A DNA stretch of 34,064 bases, taken from assembly GCA_015143735.1 (NCBI GenBank), contig VKHC01000011.1, positions 1 through 34,064 of the forward strand. Reading direction: 5' to 3'. This document shows, in pieces, positions 1-9,990 of the stretch (position 1 is the first letter of the stretch; the number at the start of each line of letters is the position of its first letter). The notes under the pieces are model-generated. The model ran no database searches. It saw only the letters and a list, made by a program, of their open reading frames with translations, and was not told the DNA's origin. This DNA comes from Synura sp. LO234KE (taxonomy: Eukaryota > Sar > Synurophyceae > Synurales > Mallomonadaceae). The position numbers and the translations under genes are program-made.

Positions 1-1527
1 CGAGCCTCCATCTGCACTGCTACTGCTCTGCCCAAAAATACTGGATGAACGACCTTCTTCCCTATTAGTCAGCGCGGCAGAATCTTGCTCCAGCGCGTCC
101 CCTAGAACCACAGACGCGAGACTTTTACCTTGTAGCGGGAGACACTTATATATCCCTTTCGGATCGTCCGAGTGGCATATGTCCGAGTCATTGTACGCGC
201 GGCGCACTCCAAGCAAGTCGTTGATGGTAGGGAAGATGTCGAGAAGCTCCACGGGTTTCGTGTAGTGCATCCCTTGAAATGGCGACTGGGGGTGGTGGAT
301 GAGGAGAGGCACTCGAGTGGACTCATCGAATAGTGTCCACTTCTCCCTGTGGATGGAGACAGAGGACACAGATATAAAAACAGGAGGGCAATAATAAGGA
401 GATGGAAGGTGACATGAGGTTGAGGTTGATGAATAGATTGTGCTGATGAAATGGACGACAAATCTGTCATGTGAGAAAGTTATAGTCATAAGAATCACAC
501 CCTAAGCTTACCAGAGGCCCTTCTCGCCGTTGTGTATGCCATGATCTGACGTAAGTATAACAGTTAGATTCCCCCACAAATTAAGCTCGTCAACTACGTC
601 GAGTATCCGTCCAATCTGCTTGTCGAGAAACGTAACTGCCCCACAATACCCTAACATTAGTTCATTTCTCATATCCTCCGGAATGACTAGATCGATGTCC
701 TGCCCTAGCCTTATTTCTCTCTTTGATTTCTGGCGCCCTTCTTCTGCCATGTATCTGAATTCCGGGTCAGCGCAGCATCGGTACGCAATGGCCGGAGATG
801 TAGGAGGAAACTTAGACTCTTTTTTTGTGAGTTTCCAAGATTGTTCTTTTCCTTTGTACATATTATAGTATTGATAGGGAAGGTGAACAGCTAAATGAGG
901 AAGCTTGAATCCAATTGCTGCCATAAAGTACTCTGGTCGCTTATGCAATTCACGGATGGTTTTCACTAACTTCGTCGTAAACATATGATCGCGAAAGAAC
1001 GTCTCCGGACGAACCTGATCTGGCATTGTAGATGCATTCATGTAGGCGCGTTCCCGAACTTGATATGAATACCAATCACCATCCCAATGGTCGTAACTCC
1101 AGACATTTTTGTCCGATGAATCCCAGTGAGATACTTTACCATAACCAGCGGTCGTATAACCAGACCGCGCCAACTTTGTAGGAAATATCATGTGCGGACG
1201 AAAGCTCCACTGAAAAGAATATGTGCCGGTAGTATCAGGTCGCAACCCTGTCAGCATACTGTCGCGGGAAGGATTGCAGACTGCTACTTGGCAATAGGCA
1301 TTATCGAATATGACTGACTTGCGCGAGAGTCGATCAAAGTTAGGAGTGAGCATGTGCTTACGCCCGTAGAAGTTCAACTCATTCCTCAGGTCATCAAAAA
1401 CAATAAACAGGAAATTTGTTTTCTGCAGGTTCGGAAAATCGATAAGTTTATCAGAGCACGCAATATCAAAAAAGAGAACAATTAAGAACAAAAAATTGGA
1501 CCGATAATTGACGGAGAGCAGTAGCAT
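1..1527 (-). CDS. Iduronate-2-sulfatase-like sulfatase (3' end outside window)
   Basis: Predicted secreted or lysosomal sulfatase of the iduronate-2-sulfatase (IDS) type, which in animals removes 2-O-sulfate from iduronate in heparan and dermatan sulfate. Exon 1 is 1527-512; a GT-AG intron (511-347) joins in frame to exon 2 (346-1), which runs off the left edge. A hydrophobic N-terminus (about residues 10-24) looks like a signal peptide. Visible active-site elements are the metal-binding pair D45-D46 (FDDLR), the CNPSR box (C84-R88) whose Cys would become formylglycine, GKVSH (K131, H134), GFKLPH (206-211) and SDHG (D328, H329). Across the intron the protein reads GEKGLW-EKWTLFDESTRVP, matching the IDS order. 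The last part visible is Ser-rich, with about 454 residues in the window. The IDS subfamily rests on motif order, the sulfatase fold on the CxPSR box. The true substrate is unknown. Confidence 0.9.
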
Positions 1528-2733
1528 TTCTCGAGTGATTCGTCCTAAAAGAAAATATAGTATTAGTAAAATCTAAAATCTTAACGGTGTTATTACACTT
1601 TCGTGTTATCAGGTAAGTCGCGAAAGTGAAATAGATTTTTACCCGTATAGGTCGTACGTAGATTTTGAATAAATTTGATTTTTACGTGTTGTTGTCGATG
1701 TTAACCTTGTTCATAATGAAAATATAATGCTAGTTACGAGCACTTGAAAAGTTTAATTATAATAATTTCGCCTCCGAGGTACTTTTATTTTTCTGCGGAA
1801 ATATTGTAGTTCTGTCCAAGTGAATTCGTAATTTAATAAATAGATTTTGCCGAAAATCTGCTAATTATTTATTACGAGGAAAATATAAAGAAAATAAAGA
1901 GGGGAAAGTCAGACGGCAGGATCAAGACATCGCCATTGGTAGACTAAGGAAATAATTATCCCCTACGTACCAAAGGTCAAATAGGCCGTTACCAATTAGT
2001 TAATTATAACAGGCAGAACGAGTGCCAAGGTGGTTTTCCAGATTTGTCTTAGTCCGAATTTCCAACATGTCTTTTGAGGATAATAATCACACTAAATATG
2101 GAATTTTACTACTTAGATTTTGATGGACAATTTTGGTGCACCGATGAGCAACCCGCCTCCACCAAATAGGCAGTCACGCCCCTCCACAATTTGTCAACTG
2201 TCGCCCGCTCAGAATGGTCCAGTTGCTGATAGGAATATCTTTTTTCCTTTGTGCATGGTGAATTTATTTGACGAAAAAAAAAAAGTGGTGGTTCTTCATC
2301 AATCTATAACGAGTCGAACGCGAACTTAATCACCAGACTTATCAGCTCAGTTGCAGAAAAAAAGTGGTCGTACTAGGGTAGGAGTGCTATCTCTGTGGGA
2401 AACTAGAGCAGAACTGCTGGGTTTTTGGTGCCCCTACTACCACGTTTGCCGCCTGGCCTCTGCTCCTCTTCTTACCAACGCACACAAATTACGCAATCCC
2501 CCCCCGCACGCACTTCAATTAAAAATGTTTACAGTGAGAATATTATAGTTAATGTTACTGAATTTAAACCTATGCAATATACCGGAAAGAAACTCATTTT
2601 AAAGTGTAAAATCAAGTCTTGCGGTTGGTGAGAAATTACTCAACAATAAGGAAATGGGAAATGGTTCAGAGGACGTACGGCAAATCAAATCGATACCCTC
2701 TTTGACCAAATTATATGATGCCCTTCGGCATAT
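1528..2733. other. Intergenic, no gene recognised
   Basis: AT-rich DNA between the start of the sulfatase gene and the 3' end of ankyrin/pseudokinase copy A. Short open stretches (for example 2120-2329 and 2654-2959 on +) have no recognisable domain; the latter is the antisense shadow of the pseudokinase exon. Two A-runs each followed by GTGGT lie near 2275 and 2358. The part next to 2734 (about 2685-2733) keeps weak similarity to the region beyond the stop of copy B, so it is probably the 3' UTR of copy A. Confidence 0.5.
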
Positions 2734-5373
2734 CTACTTAAGCATCAGCAAGCCCTCCATCATAACAGAGCAATCACGCGGGCGCTCCGTCGTGGATAAA
2801 GATAAACATTTGAAGACAAAGCGAATGAATTTTCGCTTCAACTCTACGGGCCAATCGGTATCCGACTCCACACTATCTCCTAGCGGACGAGCTCGGGCGA
2901 CCAGTCCCGGGGGACGCAGACTCGAGTCAAAGGCGACACCAGTCCCTGTCACCAGTTGAAGTAGCACAACGGCCAAGCTGTATACGTCGGACATCTGATT
3001 CAGTTCACCGGTTTCGTTATACAACGGATCGAGATAACCCGCGGAACTGCTTCCTGTCGCGGCAACATCCGCATCTCGGGGGAGATGGGATGGTGTAGGA
3101 GCCACGTGGCCGTTCCCAGCTGCAGTAAGCACCACGGCGCCTTCTAGTCCGGTCACAAGGGCTGTGCGCCCACCCGCAGTACTAGTCAACAATATCTTTG
3201 AAGGGCGTACATTTCGGTGCACAATCACCCAGCGCTGACCGTCATCACCATCTATGTTCGTGTGGGGAGAGTGTAGGTGAGCTAATCCAGAACAGATATC
3301 CTTCGCAATTTGCAGTCTGTCCTGATAACCCAATTCAGCCAGAGCCTGTCGGTTACACAATGCATCCAATAAGCTGCCCCGGTCAGCCAATGGGTACATG
3401 ATACCCATACAAGCCGGGTCCACACACGCTGCTACCATCGGCAAAATGTTCTTGTGTTTGACTGCAGAGAGAATATGCATCTCGTGGAGTATCGTTTGAT
3501 ATGCGAAAGGCACACCACCGCCCGTTGAAGTGTCCGATGATACTGATATCGTTTTCACGACTACTCTATTAAATCGATAGGTTCCTCTGAAATAAGACTT
3601 TGGTTTGCGCGATGGGGCATCCGAAGAATCTGTAGCTCTGGAAGAGGAAGAAGCGCTCAGCTTCGCAGAGAAGTTGAAAGTGATGGACATTATTTCTAGG
3701 CGAGAGACAAGCACTGGCAGCTCGTTCACGGCGCTATTCTCTCGAGTGGCAGCTGATCCTCCTCCATGATTCGTTGGTGGTGGGTGTGGAGGGTGGACCT
3801 GAGCAAAGTAAACATCGTACAGGGAAGTGAAATTCATCCAATACCATCTTAATCCATATATTATTAAACGAATCATGACTACAATCACACAATTGTACCT
3901 CCCGGTCTCGGCCATTCGCATACGATCCAGAATCGTACTCGACGGGGGAGGACATGGATCGATCCAGAGGGAAAGGCAGGCGGGGCACGGGGTCGGGGGC
4001 AGAGACGGTGCCCAGGGAGGAGGACCGCGCATCCAGCATTCTCCCCATTTTCTCTCGTGAGACGGGTGTGCCGATGGGACTTTGAGGCGCGGTAGAGGGC
4101 TGAGACCTCGAGCCTCTCATTCCATCTGAAATCGCCAGAGAGGCTAGAGCAGTGGGTGTGTAGTCTCCTCCTCGCCCTTCCACGTCTCTCCTTGAATCTT
4201 GACGGGGCGTAGACTGCGGAGATCCTTGGGATACGGAGTCGCTTCCGTTCCCACCGCCTAATCCCTTTCTCACTGACCGCTCCTTTGCGCCGTCATGGCG
4301 TAAAAGAGAAGAACACAGGGTACAGTTAGACAATCATGTCATGGAAAAGAAAGGACCCTGGGAGAAGATGTGTTAAGAATATACCTTTTTCATTTTTTCT
4401 AGAAGATTGGCAGTGCTTCTAAGCGCCTATCAAGAACATGCACATGTATTAATCCAGATATGGCTCGTTTCAATACATCCCCATCTATAGAAGGTAATAA
4501 TTCTAGCGTTAGCTGGACGTACCCTTTCCCGTTGAGCCTGAGATGACAAGGATATTAGATTTTATCAAATCCTACTGGAGCGTTTGCTTACCACGAGGTC
4601 TACCAGCGTGGCCGATAGATTCGGATCAGTTACAAGTTGTAGCGGTGTATTCCCTCCCTGTACATACACGAGATGGAATTTAGGAAAATGGTTTAGTGAT
4701 AGATTTATAAATAGTTATTACGTTTTCTTTTATATTGACATCAGCCCCTTTCTCAACCAATAACGTAGCTACAGCCACTCGGTTGTAAGCACACGCATAA
4801 TGAAGCGCAGTGTAGCCGAGCTTGTATAGAAAGAGAAATTAAAATCTCGAAATTTTATCGAAACAGTATGTGATACATTATCTTGCACATTTACGTCCGC
4901 TCCCCTCTCAGACAGCATTTCGGCAACAGACACACTTTCCGTATCGCATGCTAAATGAAACGGACTCCACCCATTGCTTTCTCTGATATTTAATTCGGCC
5001 CCTTTATCCACCAAGAGTTCTGCGACATCCAATCGGCCGAAGGCACATGCATAGTGCAGCGCCGTCCGATATTTCTTCGGTATTGATTTAAATTATCAAA
5101 TTTAAGATTCTGAGATTTGTACCTTATCTTGAGCATTTATGTTGGCACCACGCTCTGCCAATGAAGCTACTACTTTAAAATTTCCGTGCACAGAGGCACA
5201 CAAAAGAGGGGTGGAACCTTTCTACATATGGGGTAAACGAAAACAATTTTAAATACTGCATTAAAACTCACGTTATTAACAGCATCTACAAGACTGGGAT
5301 TTTCCTTTATAATACTTTGCACGCCTTTTGTATCTCCCTCTTTAGCGTACTGAAATAATTTCGACACAGACAT
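2734..5373 (-). CDS. Ankyrin-repeat pseudokinase, copy A
   Basis: Nine exons: 5373-5272, 5221-5123, 5074-4877, 4820-4722, 4657-4592, 4537-4523, 4426-4385, 4282-3899 and 3798-2734, joining in frame to 689 codons. Residues 35-188 hold ankyrin repeats of the TALHYACA...LLVEKGADVN type. Then come a short helical stretch (189-207), a Ser/Pro-rich linker (about 208-400) and a kinase fold to the C-terminus. The fold keeps the beta-3 Lys (VVVK, K417), a helix-C Glu (HEMHIL, E441) and RLK/Pelle-like GYLDPLY (589-595) and DVYSLAVVLLQL (606-617). The glycine loop is absent. The catalytic loop HRDLKxxN reads HRNVRPSK (529-536), losing Asp, Lys and Asn, and the DFG position reads GLE inside TGLEG (551-555). 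Phosphotransfer is therefore unlikely; I infer a scaffold or allosteric role. The layout recalls integrin-linked kinase, but the sequence is not ILK. Confidence 0.9.
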
Positions 5374-5585
5374 ATTCTAAAGACTAATAAGCTAATCTGT
5401 GCACTTAAGTCAAAAGCATTCAGAATAAGTTGATTTAAATAAGGGTCGTATGGCAGAAATAAATCAAACGAATGTAAGATAAAACACGTGGCTAAACAGT
5501 AGTTACAGTTCCCAATATGTTTCATTGATTTCTGTAACATTATGGAAATCAATAGATATATAAATTTATATCAACTTGATCAAAC
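5374..5585. promoter_or_regulatory. Shared divergent promoter, ankyrin/pseudokinase A and GT31 gene
   Basis: A 212-bp AT-rich gap separates the two outward-facing start codons, so both promoters must sit here or overlap the genes. It contains a perfect CACGTG box (5485-5490) within AAAACACGTGG, which recurs in the promoter of copy B. AATTTATAT lies at 5563-5571, 14 nt before the GT31 start codon. The promoter role is inferred from geometry. Confidence 0.6.
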
Positions 5586-7372
5586 ATGGTTAATACTCTT
5601 AACTTGATGAAATACCTCTCGCTTAGTTTATTACTGTGTAGCTCTATTTCGCTACGCAAAAAATGCCCTTGCACTCGTACTACGCGCAACGATCGCAGAA
5701 AGTATTTCATTTGCTCTCAAGACTTTAATTTACTTGCATTGAATCTTTCTCGTACAGAGTCCGATAGATCCGCTATCGAAATCATATCTAGTCAATATTC
5801 TGAAAATGCAAGGGTGTGTGACGCAATTTTACATGTACATCGTCAGCAATCAAAGCTTGACAATTATTCTTGCCCTGGTATATGCCACCCGATTCCTTAT
5901 TTGGAAATTTATATCAGTCGAGACGCTCGTGTTATTAAATATCATCACCCTTGCTCATATGATGAATCTGTGCTGGCGGGATGGCGTTCCCAGGACAGGG
6001 AATCAACAGAGCAATCTGCGATAAATATTCTGGAGTTTTTATTCTTCAGAAGATTAGCTGAATGTCAGGAGGAATATAAATGGGAAAACAAAGTCCATGA
6101 GGCCGCCTTATATCGGCGGAAAGTGCAAGGGTTAATTATTTGGGTGGGGTCCAAGAGTAGGGAGCACATTGGAGAACTTCAACGTGCTGTCTTATCTCGT
6201 GTCCCGCTTGAAGGAGAATCTGCTGTTATTGGATGGCACGTAACGGAAGATATCTTCCCTTGTAGTAAGGGAACTACGACTTGTCAGGAAGCAGACCATC
6301 AAGGTCATTTCCTACCGCTCATGCCCCTGACGCTACTTGGAGATAACCGTTGTGAGCAGGGGTGGGCTTGTGCCCAACGTCGACCATTACGCGCGCTTTC
6401 GCACGCCCTCTCCCTGTTCGACCCACAATTCCTCTTCATCGCCGACGACGACACGTATCTGAACTATCCGTATATGATTCAATCCCTCGGACACCGTATC
6501 CTCGGTGAGATGTCACGGTCACCGATCGTATTGGGAAACTTCATCGCGCCTCGGTAAATCACGTGTGCCTCCCTCTGTCCCCCTAACACGTGCTCGTTCT
6601 AAACCTCAACTTGTAACCGTTGCGAGCAGATATGGGCAGCTCTCTCCGAAAGGATTCTTTCTCGGAGGGGCAGGTTATTTGTTAGGCAAGGAGGCGCTGA
6701 GAAGACTTGTGAACAAAGAAGTATTTGAATGGGCTCAGCCAAGAGCCTCTTCTCACCGCAACCAACGCGCCTGGTCCCACGCCCACACGTTGTCGGTCGC
6801 ACGAGAAGCTCGTCTGACATCGCAGGCGGGAAACTGCTCATCTTCGTGCTTCCTCTCCAACGTGTCCAGCGCACAGACGTACGTCCCGCTGAGCGTGCGC
6901 CTGGTGGACTTGTGCCGCGACCTCATGGCTGGGGAACACACATGTCACCACAGGTACCCTTGCATTCCCTTCATTCCGTTGTCCGCGGATACTTATGTTT
7001 TACAACCTCACTACTGACCGCATCTGCAAACTTCCTTTTCCGTCTTGTGTCCTATGGGGAACCACACTACTAACCGATCGTCTGGCTGCTTGTAACAGTG
7101 ACCACTCCATGTCTCGTTGCCTCTTCTACGGCATGCAGTCCCATCCAAAAGGTCTCCCATGCGGATTCCAAGCGTCTCCATCGGAGTTAGCCTTAGGAAT
7201 ACCTCTCATGTGCGGACATACGGTCCTCCACTGCAATCTGTCCACCCATGTCACATGTCACAGATGGCGACCGACATCTTTCAATGACGTGACGCCGGTT
7301 CCCATCCAGAATAATAGCGTGACTGCCAACGATTCGGTGAATTCCTGGAGAGGCTGTCTCCCTGCTCCTTGA
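5586..7372 (+). CDS. GT31 (fringe / beta-1,3-galactosyltransferase-like) glycosyltransferase
   Basis: Predicted Golgi glycosyltransferase. Three exons, 5586-6553, 6630-6953 and 7099-7372, join in frame to 521 residues through GT-AG introns of 76 and 145 bp. The N-terminus (about residues 8-23, LMKYLSLSLLLCSSISL) is hydrophobic and fits a signal anchor of a type II membrane protein. The donor- and metal-binding motif is FIADDDTYLNYPYM (DDD at 287-289). The second family hallmark, FLGGAGYLLGKEAL (about 333-346), begins just after the first intron, which supports the splice. A Cys-containing segment (DHSMSRCLFYG) follows the second intron where GT31 enzymes carry their acidic ED-type motif. The C-terminal half is Cys-rich, as expected for a lumenal domain. 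The sugar donor and acceptor cannot be told from sequence. It shares its promoter with ankyrin/pseudokinase copy A. A possible polyadenylation signal AATAAA lies at 7452-7457. Confidence 0.85.
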
Positions 7373-7904
7373 TTTATTATCATTAATGTAATTATAGGCT
7401 TAGATGTGATCTAGATTTTGAAATCAAATCGATGTTTTTTCCCATCGTAAAAATAAACAAATGGGTACCAAAATGTCTTTAATTAATGTTTCCGATGAAT
7501 TCTCGAATAAGTCACCTCACTTGTCTCTCACGGCACAGCCATCACTGCAGTGATACTATTTATTTCTTGCGGCGGTCACAGTGAGTGGAAATACTAAAAT
7601 CTATTAATACGCTCTTAATAGTCTTCTTTCATTCCACTCTGTAAGAATTCGAAAAGGATTTATTTGCCACCACTAAGAGGTAAGAAAATTCAAGTATCAA
7701 AAAGCTTGGAGCAGAACAGCACCGAACTTAAGAAGTAGGAAAAAAATATTTTTCTCTTCGCTCGACTAAAGTACCATTCGGTAACAAAGAGGTGTATTTG
7801 GCGAATATGGAACACGGCAAATACCATATTCCCGAAAATCTTCTTGTAGTTAATTTACGATGAGGGCAGGAGGTAGCTAAGAAAACTAGCAATCAAGTGA
7901 GATC
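7373..7904. other. Intergenic and 3' UTR, no gene recognised
   Basis: AT-rich sequence after the GT31 stop, including AATAAA at 7452-7457 that could serve as polyadenylation signal. No open frame of note. It ends where the GC-rich retroelement begins. Confidence 0.5.
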
Positions 7905-7971
7905 CTTAAACCGCACCCCCCACCGAACCAACCACTCCCCATGTACCAAATGACAAACCCCGTAACCGAGT

Positions 7972-8101
7972 AGGGAGCTCCGTTCTCCTGGAGAGTTGTT
8001 AGTTTAGGTGGTGATGCGGGGTAACCTCTCATTTTGGTCTGTTTTTTCTTTCAGTCCTCAACTACTTAAACAAACTATACGATTTTCGGGAAGGGAGCTC
8101 C
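7972..8101. repeat. 111-bp insert flanked by 10-bp direct repeats
   Basis: AGGGAGCTCC occurs at 7972-7981 and again at 8092-8101. The 111 bp between them are missing from the corresponding 3' region of the related element near 27720-27770, where the flanking words (CCGTGACCGAGTAG and CTACACCCG) lie close together. The right repeat is part of a perfect 16-bp palindrome, GAAGGGAGCTCCCTTC (8090-8105). The structure looks like a small insertion with target duplication inside the retroelement tail; a deletion in the other copy is the alternative. Confidence 0.5.
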
Positions 8102-8130
8102 CTTCGCCTACACCCGCCCGGAGGAGGGAG

Positions 8131-9126
8131 TTAATCCCCTACTACATCCCCAAAGGCCTCAGGGGGAACAGGGGGGATACGCCAACGGTCATGACAGGTA
8201 GTAGCTAAGTGCAAGACTGCAGCACGGTGAAGGGACGAGAGGTAGCGTGTTACCGGCAGTAGACGGGGGTCCCGAAGACGGACCCGTGGCTCGCCGCACG
8301 AGCGGCGGAGTGGGTCCGAGGAGAAGGAAGCCCGGGGGCGCCGGGAGCAACGGGGTCGAAACGGAAGGCGGGCTACCGCACTGGAGGAGCCAGAGCGGCC
8401 CCAGGCCGCCAGTTGATCCGCCGCCGCATTTCCCAGTGCTTCGGGAGAGAAACCGCCCGTGTGCGCCTTGATCCAGGAAATGGCAAATGCATGATGGTCA
8501 CGGACCTCTTGAAGAAGGCGTCGGACATGCTGAATGAGAAACTTATTGCGGCGCGCCTTGATGGAGTTATCCCCGAAGTGGAGCACGCAGTACTCTCTGC
8601 CAGTGATCAAGTTGAGGCTTCGGCGAACAGGCTTGGAAGAGATCCTGTCCGAGACACGAATCCACTTGAGAGCATGATAAAAAGCGCTGATTTCACCTGT
8701 GTTGTTGGTCCGAGAGAGTGCCCCTAGCCAATCCGGTTCAGACCGGTCAAAAATCACGGGACCCCAGAGCGAGACAGGGGGAGCGGAGGCGCAAGTCAGG
8801 TACACCACCAACGCTAGCGAGGCAGAGCCGTCCGTGTAAAGTACCGCATCCGGGGAGGAGAGCGGGCTTTAGCCTAGGGTTACTGGCTGAGCGACGTAAG
8901 CTTCGGCTTTCTGATGGGTCTTGAACCACTTGAAATCGCTGCGAATGCCTATTGTATGTGGCTGGGCTTCTTTCCAGGAGGTGTAAACCCCCGAAACGTG
9001 ACCGAGACAAACGCCGTAGAACACTTTGGGTTCTTTGATGGGCCGAAGAGAAAACGGTTTATACTTGCGGTGTAGAGCGCGGAGGGTAATCGGGTCAGCC
9101 TCTAAACTGTTTTCCACGGCCTCCAT
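8131..9126 (-). pseudogene. Retroelement hybrid-binding domain plus RNase H, one in-frame stop
   Basis: Two open segments in the same reading frame, 9126-8872 and 8868-8131, are separated only by a TAA at 8871-8869. The first contains a match to the N-terminal RNA/DNA hybrid-binding domain of eukaryotic RNase H1 (also called viroplasmin domain): KVFYGVCLGHVSGVYTSW, a Gly nine residues later, then FKWFKTHQKAEAYV. The second is an RNase H with all four acidic positions recognisable: YTDGSA, NNTGEISAF, FGDNSIK and GNAAADQLAAWG, plus the usual His in KAHTGG. The reaction would be cleavage of RNA in RNA/DNA hybrids after reverse transcription. Apart from the stop codon this module looks fresh compared with the shifted RT upstream. 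It could be a host RNase H1 fragment, but related RNase H remnants nearby favour retroelement origin. Confidence 0.8.
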
Positions 9127-9930
9127 GTGTTTCCCCAGTTTCCTGGCTTCCCAGAGTGCGTCAATCCGCGGGCGGGACTAATGTGCGGGAGAAGTCAAGG
9201 AGCACGGCGTGAATGGTCTCAGATGAGTAAATAGGGAGAAGGACACTGGAGAGGGAGGTCAATTGGGCGGTGTTCCAGTTCCCCAAACAAATTCGATGAC
9301 CGTCGGGCGAGAGAACAAGTTGAATGAGCTGAGGAACTAGCCGCTGTTCTAGGTCGGTGCTGAGTACCTAGTGGTCCATTTGAGCGTTCATTGACACCCG
9401 ACACTGATGCAAGAGGGGGGAGGGATAGAGGCGGAAGACGTGGTCGTAGATGTCTGCTTCACATTGGTCGGGGGAGGAGCAGAGGAAGCACGTTCGTAAG
9501 GCCCTGCGTTCAGAAGCTGTGGAGGCTTCTTTGCAGGAGTTGTGACTGATGGTTCATTGCCGTTCATGGAGGAGTTTCTCGTAATGGCTCCGGGATCCTT
9601 GAGGGATCTTCATCGCAATGGACCTTGGCCGCAAAGTGATGGGAGGGTCACCACGAGAGGCACGGTCCAGGTCACGAGTGCGCTGGGCTTGACGACGCCG
9701 CAGGGATTGCACGCGCTGGTCCAGGAGGACGAGCAGGGGCGCTCCTGTGAAGAGGTCCCGCCAGGACCAGGAGTCTCCCAGAGGGCTCCCACAGGAAACC
9801 AATCGCTCAAGGGGTGGACCGTGAAGGAGGTCTCTTGCAGCAGGGGAGACGTTGAGAGGGGAGAGACGCCGGAGGCCGCGTAAGACTGGGCCAGGTGCAT
9901 ACCGAGGTCCGACGACTGGGAAATGGGTAT

Positions 9931-9990
9931 GAGAACCGAGACCGGGGGAGAGTGCAGTACGAGAACCGAGACCGGGGGAGAGTGCCGAAG
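9931..9990. repeat. Two tandem 30-bp units inside the retroelement
   Basis: GAGAACCGAGACCGGGGGAG starts at 9931 and again at 9961. The first 24 bases of each unit (9931-9954 and 9961-9984) are identical, and the last six differ. A local duplication in the decayed middle part of the element. Confidence 0.85.

Noticed and set aside
2654-2959. Plus-strand open frame of 101 codons
   Set aside because: Mostly antisense to the pseudokinase last exon; no independent support.
2734-5373. Calling copy A integrin-linked kinase
   Set aside because: Only the domain order matches. The catalytic-loop replacement and the GYLDPLY/DVYSLAVVLL words are unlike ILK and closer to RLK/Pelle kinases.
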